The notes under the pieces: model-generated
What the model was told of the DNA's origin: nothing
Database searches by the model: none
What the model saw: the letters and a program-made list of their open reading frames with translations, nothing else
In this document: piece by piece, positions 19,537 to 20,165 of the stretch
How positions within the stretch are numbered: position 1 is the first letter of the stretch
How the letters are laid out: every line of letters starts with the position of its first letter
Assembly: GCA_035765045.1 (NCBI GenBank)
Contig: DASTYI010000179.1
Location: 1 to 20,165 of the forward strand
Length of the DNA stretch: 20,165 nt
Source of the DNA: Iamia sp035765045
GTDB taxonomy: Bacteria; Actinomycetota; Acidimicrobiia; Acidimicrobiales; Iamiaceae
Direction of reading: 5' to 3'
Made by a program: the position numbers and the translations under genes

Positions 19537-20034
19537 TCACGGGTCGGTGGCGAGGCGGCGGCGGGCGGCGTCGAGCTCGGCCGCCTCGACGGGGTCGGCC
19601 ACGGTGGCGGCCAGCTTGGCCAGCGCCACCCGCCAGCGCCGGCGCACGTCCTCGGCCACCCGGGGGTCGGTGACGACGGCGTCGGGCCCCTCGATCCAGG
19701 CCAGGTCGCCCTCCATCAGCGCCAGCTGGTGCTCGACCTCGGTGTGGCGGGTGACGACCAGCGGGAGCCGGTCGGTCTTGGCCGCCGGGTAGTCGGTGCC
19801 GTCGACCAGGTCGTGGGCCTCGATGTGGAACAGCCCGGCGAGGAGGGCCACGGTGCGGGCGTCGGGCGAGTTGATCCCCGCCTCCAGGTGCGACACCGCC
19901 ACCCGGGAGATCCCGAGCCGATCGGCCAGCTGCTGCTGGGTCCACCCCCGCTGGCCCCGCAGCGAGGCGATGCGCCCGGCCAGGGTCGCCGACCCGGCGG
20001 GGGCCGGTGGCCAGATCGGTTCCCACGTCGGCAC
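19537..20034 (-). CDS. XRE-family helix-turn-helix transcriptional regulator
   Basis: The 165-aa product has a Cro/CI-type HTH at about 19-77: AGRIASLRGQRGWTQQQLADRLGISRVAVSHLEAGINSPDARTVALLAGLF, with the classical TQQQLADRLGISRVAVSHLE helix pair. An aspartate-rich linker and a C-terminal helical region (about 95-165, HTEVEHQLALMEGDLAWIEG and EDVRRRWRVALAKLAATV) may mediate oligomerisation; no ligand-binding or peptidase domain is visible. It starts with GTG 20034. CAGCCT 6 nt upstream (20041-20046, - strand) suggests a leaderless message. The 21-bp palindrome at 20052-20072 lies 17 bp upstream and is a natural autoregulatory operator that could also control the divergent gmd gene. Confidence 0.9.
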   Translation of the reverse strand: MPTWEPIWPPAPAGSATLAGRIASLRGQRGWTQQQLADRLGISRVAVSHLEAGINSPDARTVALLAGLFHIEAHDLVDGTDYPAAKTDRLPLVVTRHTEVEHQLALMEGDLAWIEGPDAVVTDPRVAEDVRRRWRVALAKLAATVADPVEAAELDAARRRLATDP

Positions 20035-20051
20035 CCACCCAGGCTGCCAGG

Positions 20052-20072
20052 TCTGCCAACTGAGTTGGCAGA
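20052..20072. promoter_or_regulatory. 21-bp palindromic operator in the XRE/gmd divergent promoter
   Basis: Arms TCTGCCAACT and AGTTGGCAGA flank a central G. A third CTGCCA half-site lies at 20044-20049. The element is 17 bp from the XRE start and 33 bp from the gmd start, so one bound dimer would cover both promoter regions. Confidence 0.7.
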
Positions 20073-20105
20073 CGGCGGGGCGGGGGGCGATCAGACTCGG
20101 GCCCC

Positions 20106-20165
20106 ATGACCAAGCGTGCGCTCAGCACCGGCATCACCGGCCAGGACGGCTCCCACCTGGCCGAG
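20106..20165 (+). CDS. gmd: GDP-mannose 4,6-dehydratase, N-terminal fragment
   Basis: The window ends after 20 codons reading KRALSTGITGQDGSHLAE after the first two residues. TGITGQDGS is the NADP-binding glycine motif region specific to GDP-mannose 4,6-dehydratases (usual form ALITGxTGQDGSYLAE); the Ser in ALSTG is a small variation. The enzyme makes GDP-4-keto-6-deoxymannose for surface glycans. Upstream CAGACT lies 8 nt before the ATG. It is divergent from the XRE regulator. Confidence 0.8.
   Translation, partial: MTKRALSTGITGQDGSHLAE

Overview
The window is about 73-75% G+C, has strong GC3 coding bias and many GTG starts. Its gene content includes an Ser/Thr kinase, steroid-type FadE/SDR genes, a cbs-metB pair and an SCO6745-family protein. 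This points to a high-GC actinobacterium. The gene mix and the 'SER-ER' repeat at gene junctions suggest Acidimicrobiia (Iamia-like), but that placement is inference. I see no tRNA, rRNA, CRISPR array or insertion sequence. No gene-free stretch exceeds 130 bp.

Layout. (1) 1-2374: the tail of an unknown + gene, then on the - strand a receptor Ser/Thr kinase with a threonine-rich linker and an outer NTF2-like domain, and an unrecognised 188-aa protein. (2) 2452-4142: a palindromic operator followed by an OB-fold/zinc-ribbon (DUF35) protein and an Ltp2-like thiolase-fold enzyme. (3) 4156-8420: a possible iron box followed by a complete siderophore/iron ABC importer: lipoprotein, two FecCD permeases and an ATPase. 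(4) 8529-9167: an internally duplicated protein of unknown role. (5) 9174-11556 (-): a fadE30-like acyl-CoA dehydrogenase, an ipdF-like SDR and a MaoC-like protein without its catalytic segment. This operon is preceded by the same operator motif as region 2, so the two may form one steroid or polycyclic-lipid catabolic regulon. (6) 11649-14203: cystathionine beta-synthase and cystathionine gamma-synthase/lyase, start-stop overlapped. (7) 14207-17668: a 535-aa protein with an N-terminal helical (WXG/LXG-like) region, RTX-type repeats and a C-terminal M91 (NleD-like) zinc protease. It is divergent from a small WXG-like helical protein and two tandem EcsC-like paralogues. (8) 17691-19494: DUF3237, SRPBCC and SCO6745-family genes, closed by a 31-bp palindrome. 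(9) 19537-end: an XRE regulator divergent from the start of a GDP-mannose 4,6-dehydratase gene, with a 21-bp palindrome between them.

The strongest candidates for something undescribed are the RTX-M91 protease with its WXG-like/EcsC-like neighbours, and the shared operator CTGACG-N3-CGTCAG linking two steroid-like operons that contain two enzymes with altered active sites. At least nine genes also have a TANNNT-like hexamer 6-8 nt before the start codon and little Shine-Dalgarno, which suggests leaderless transcription is common here.
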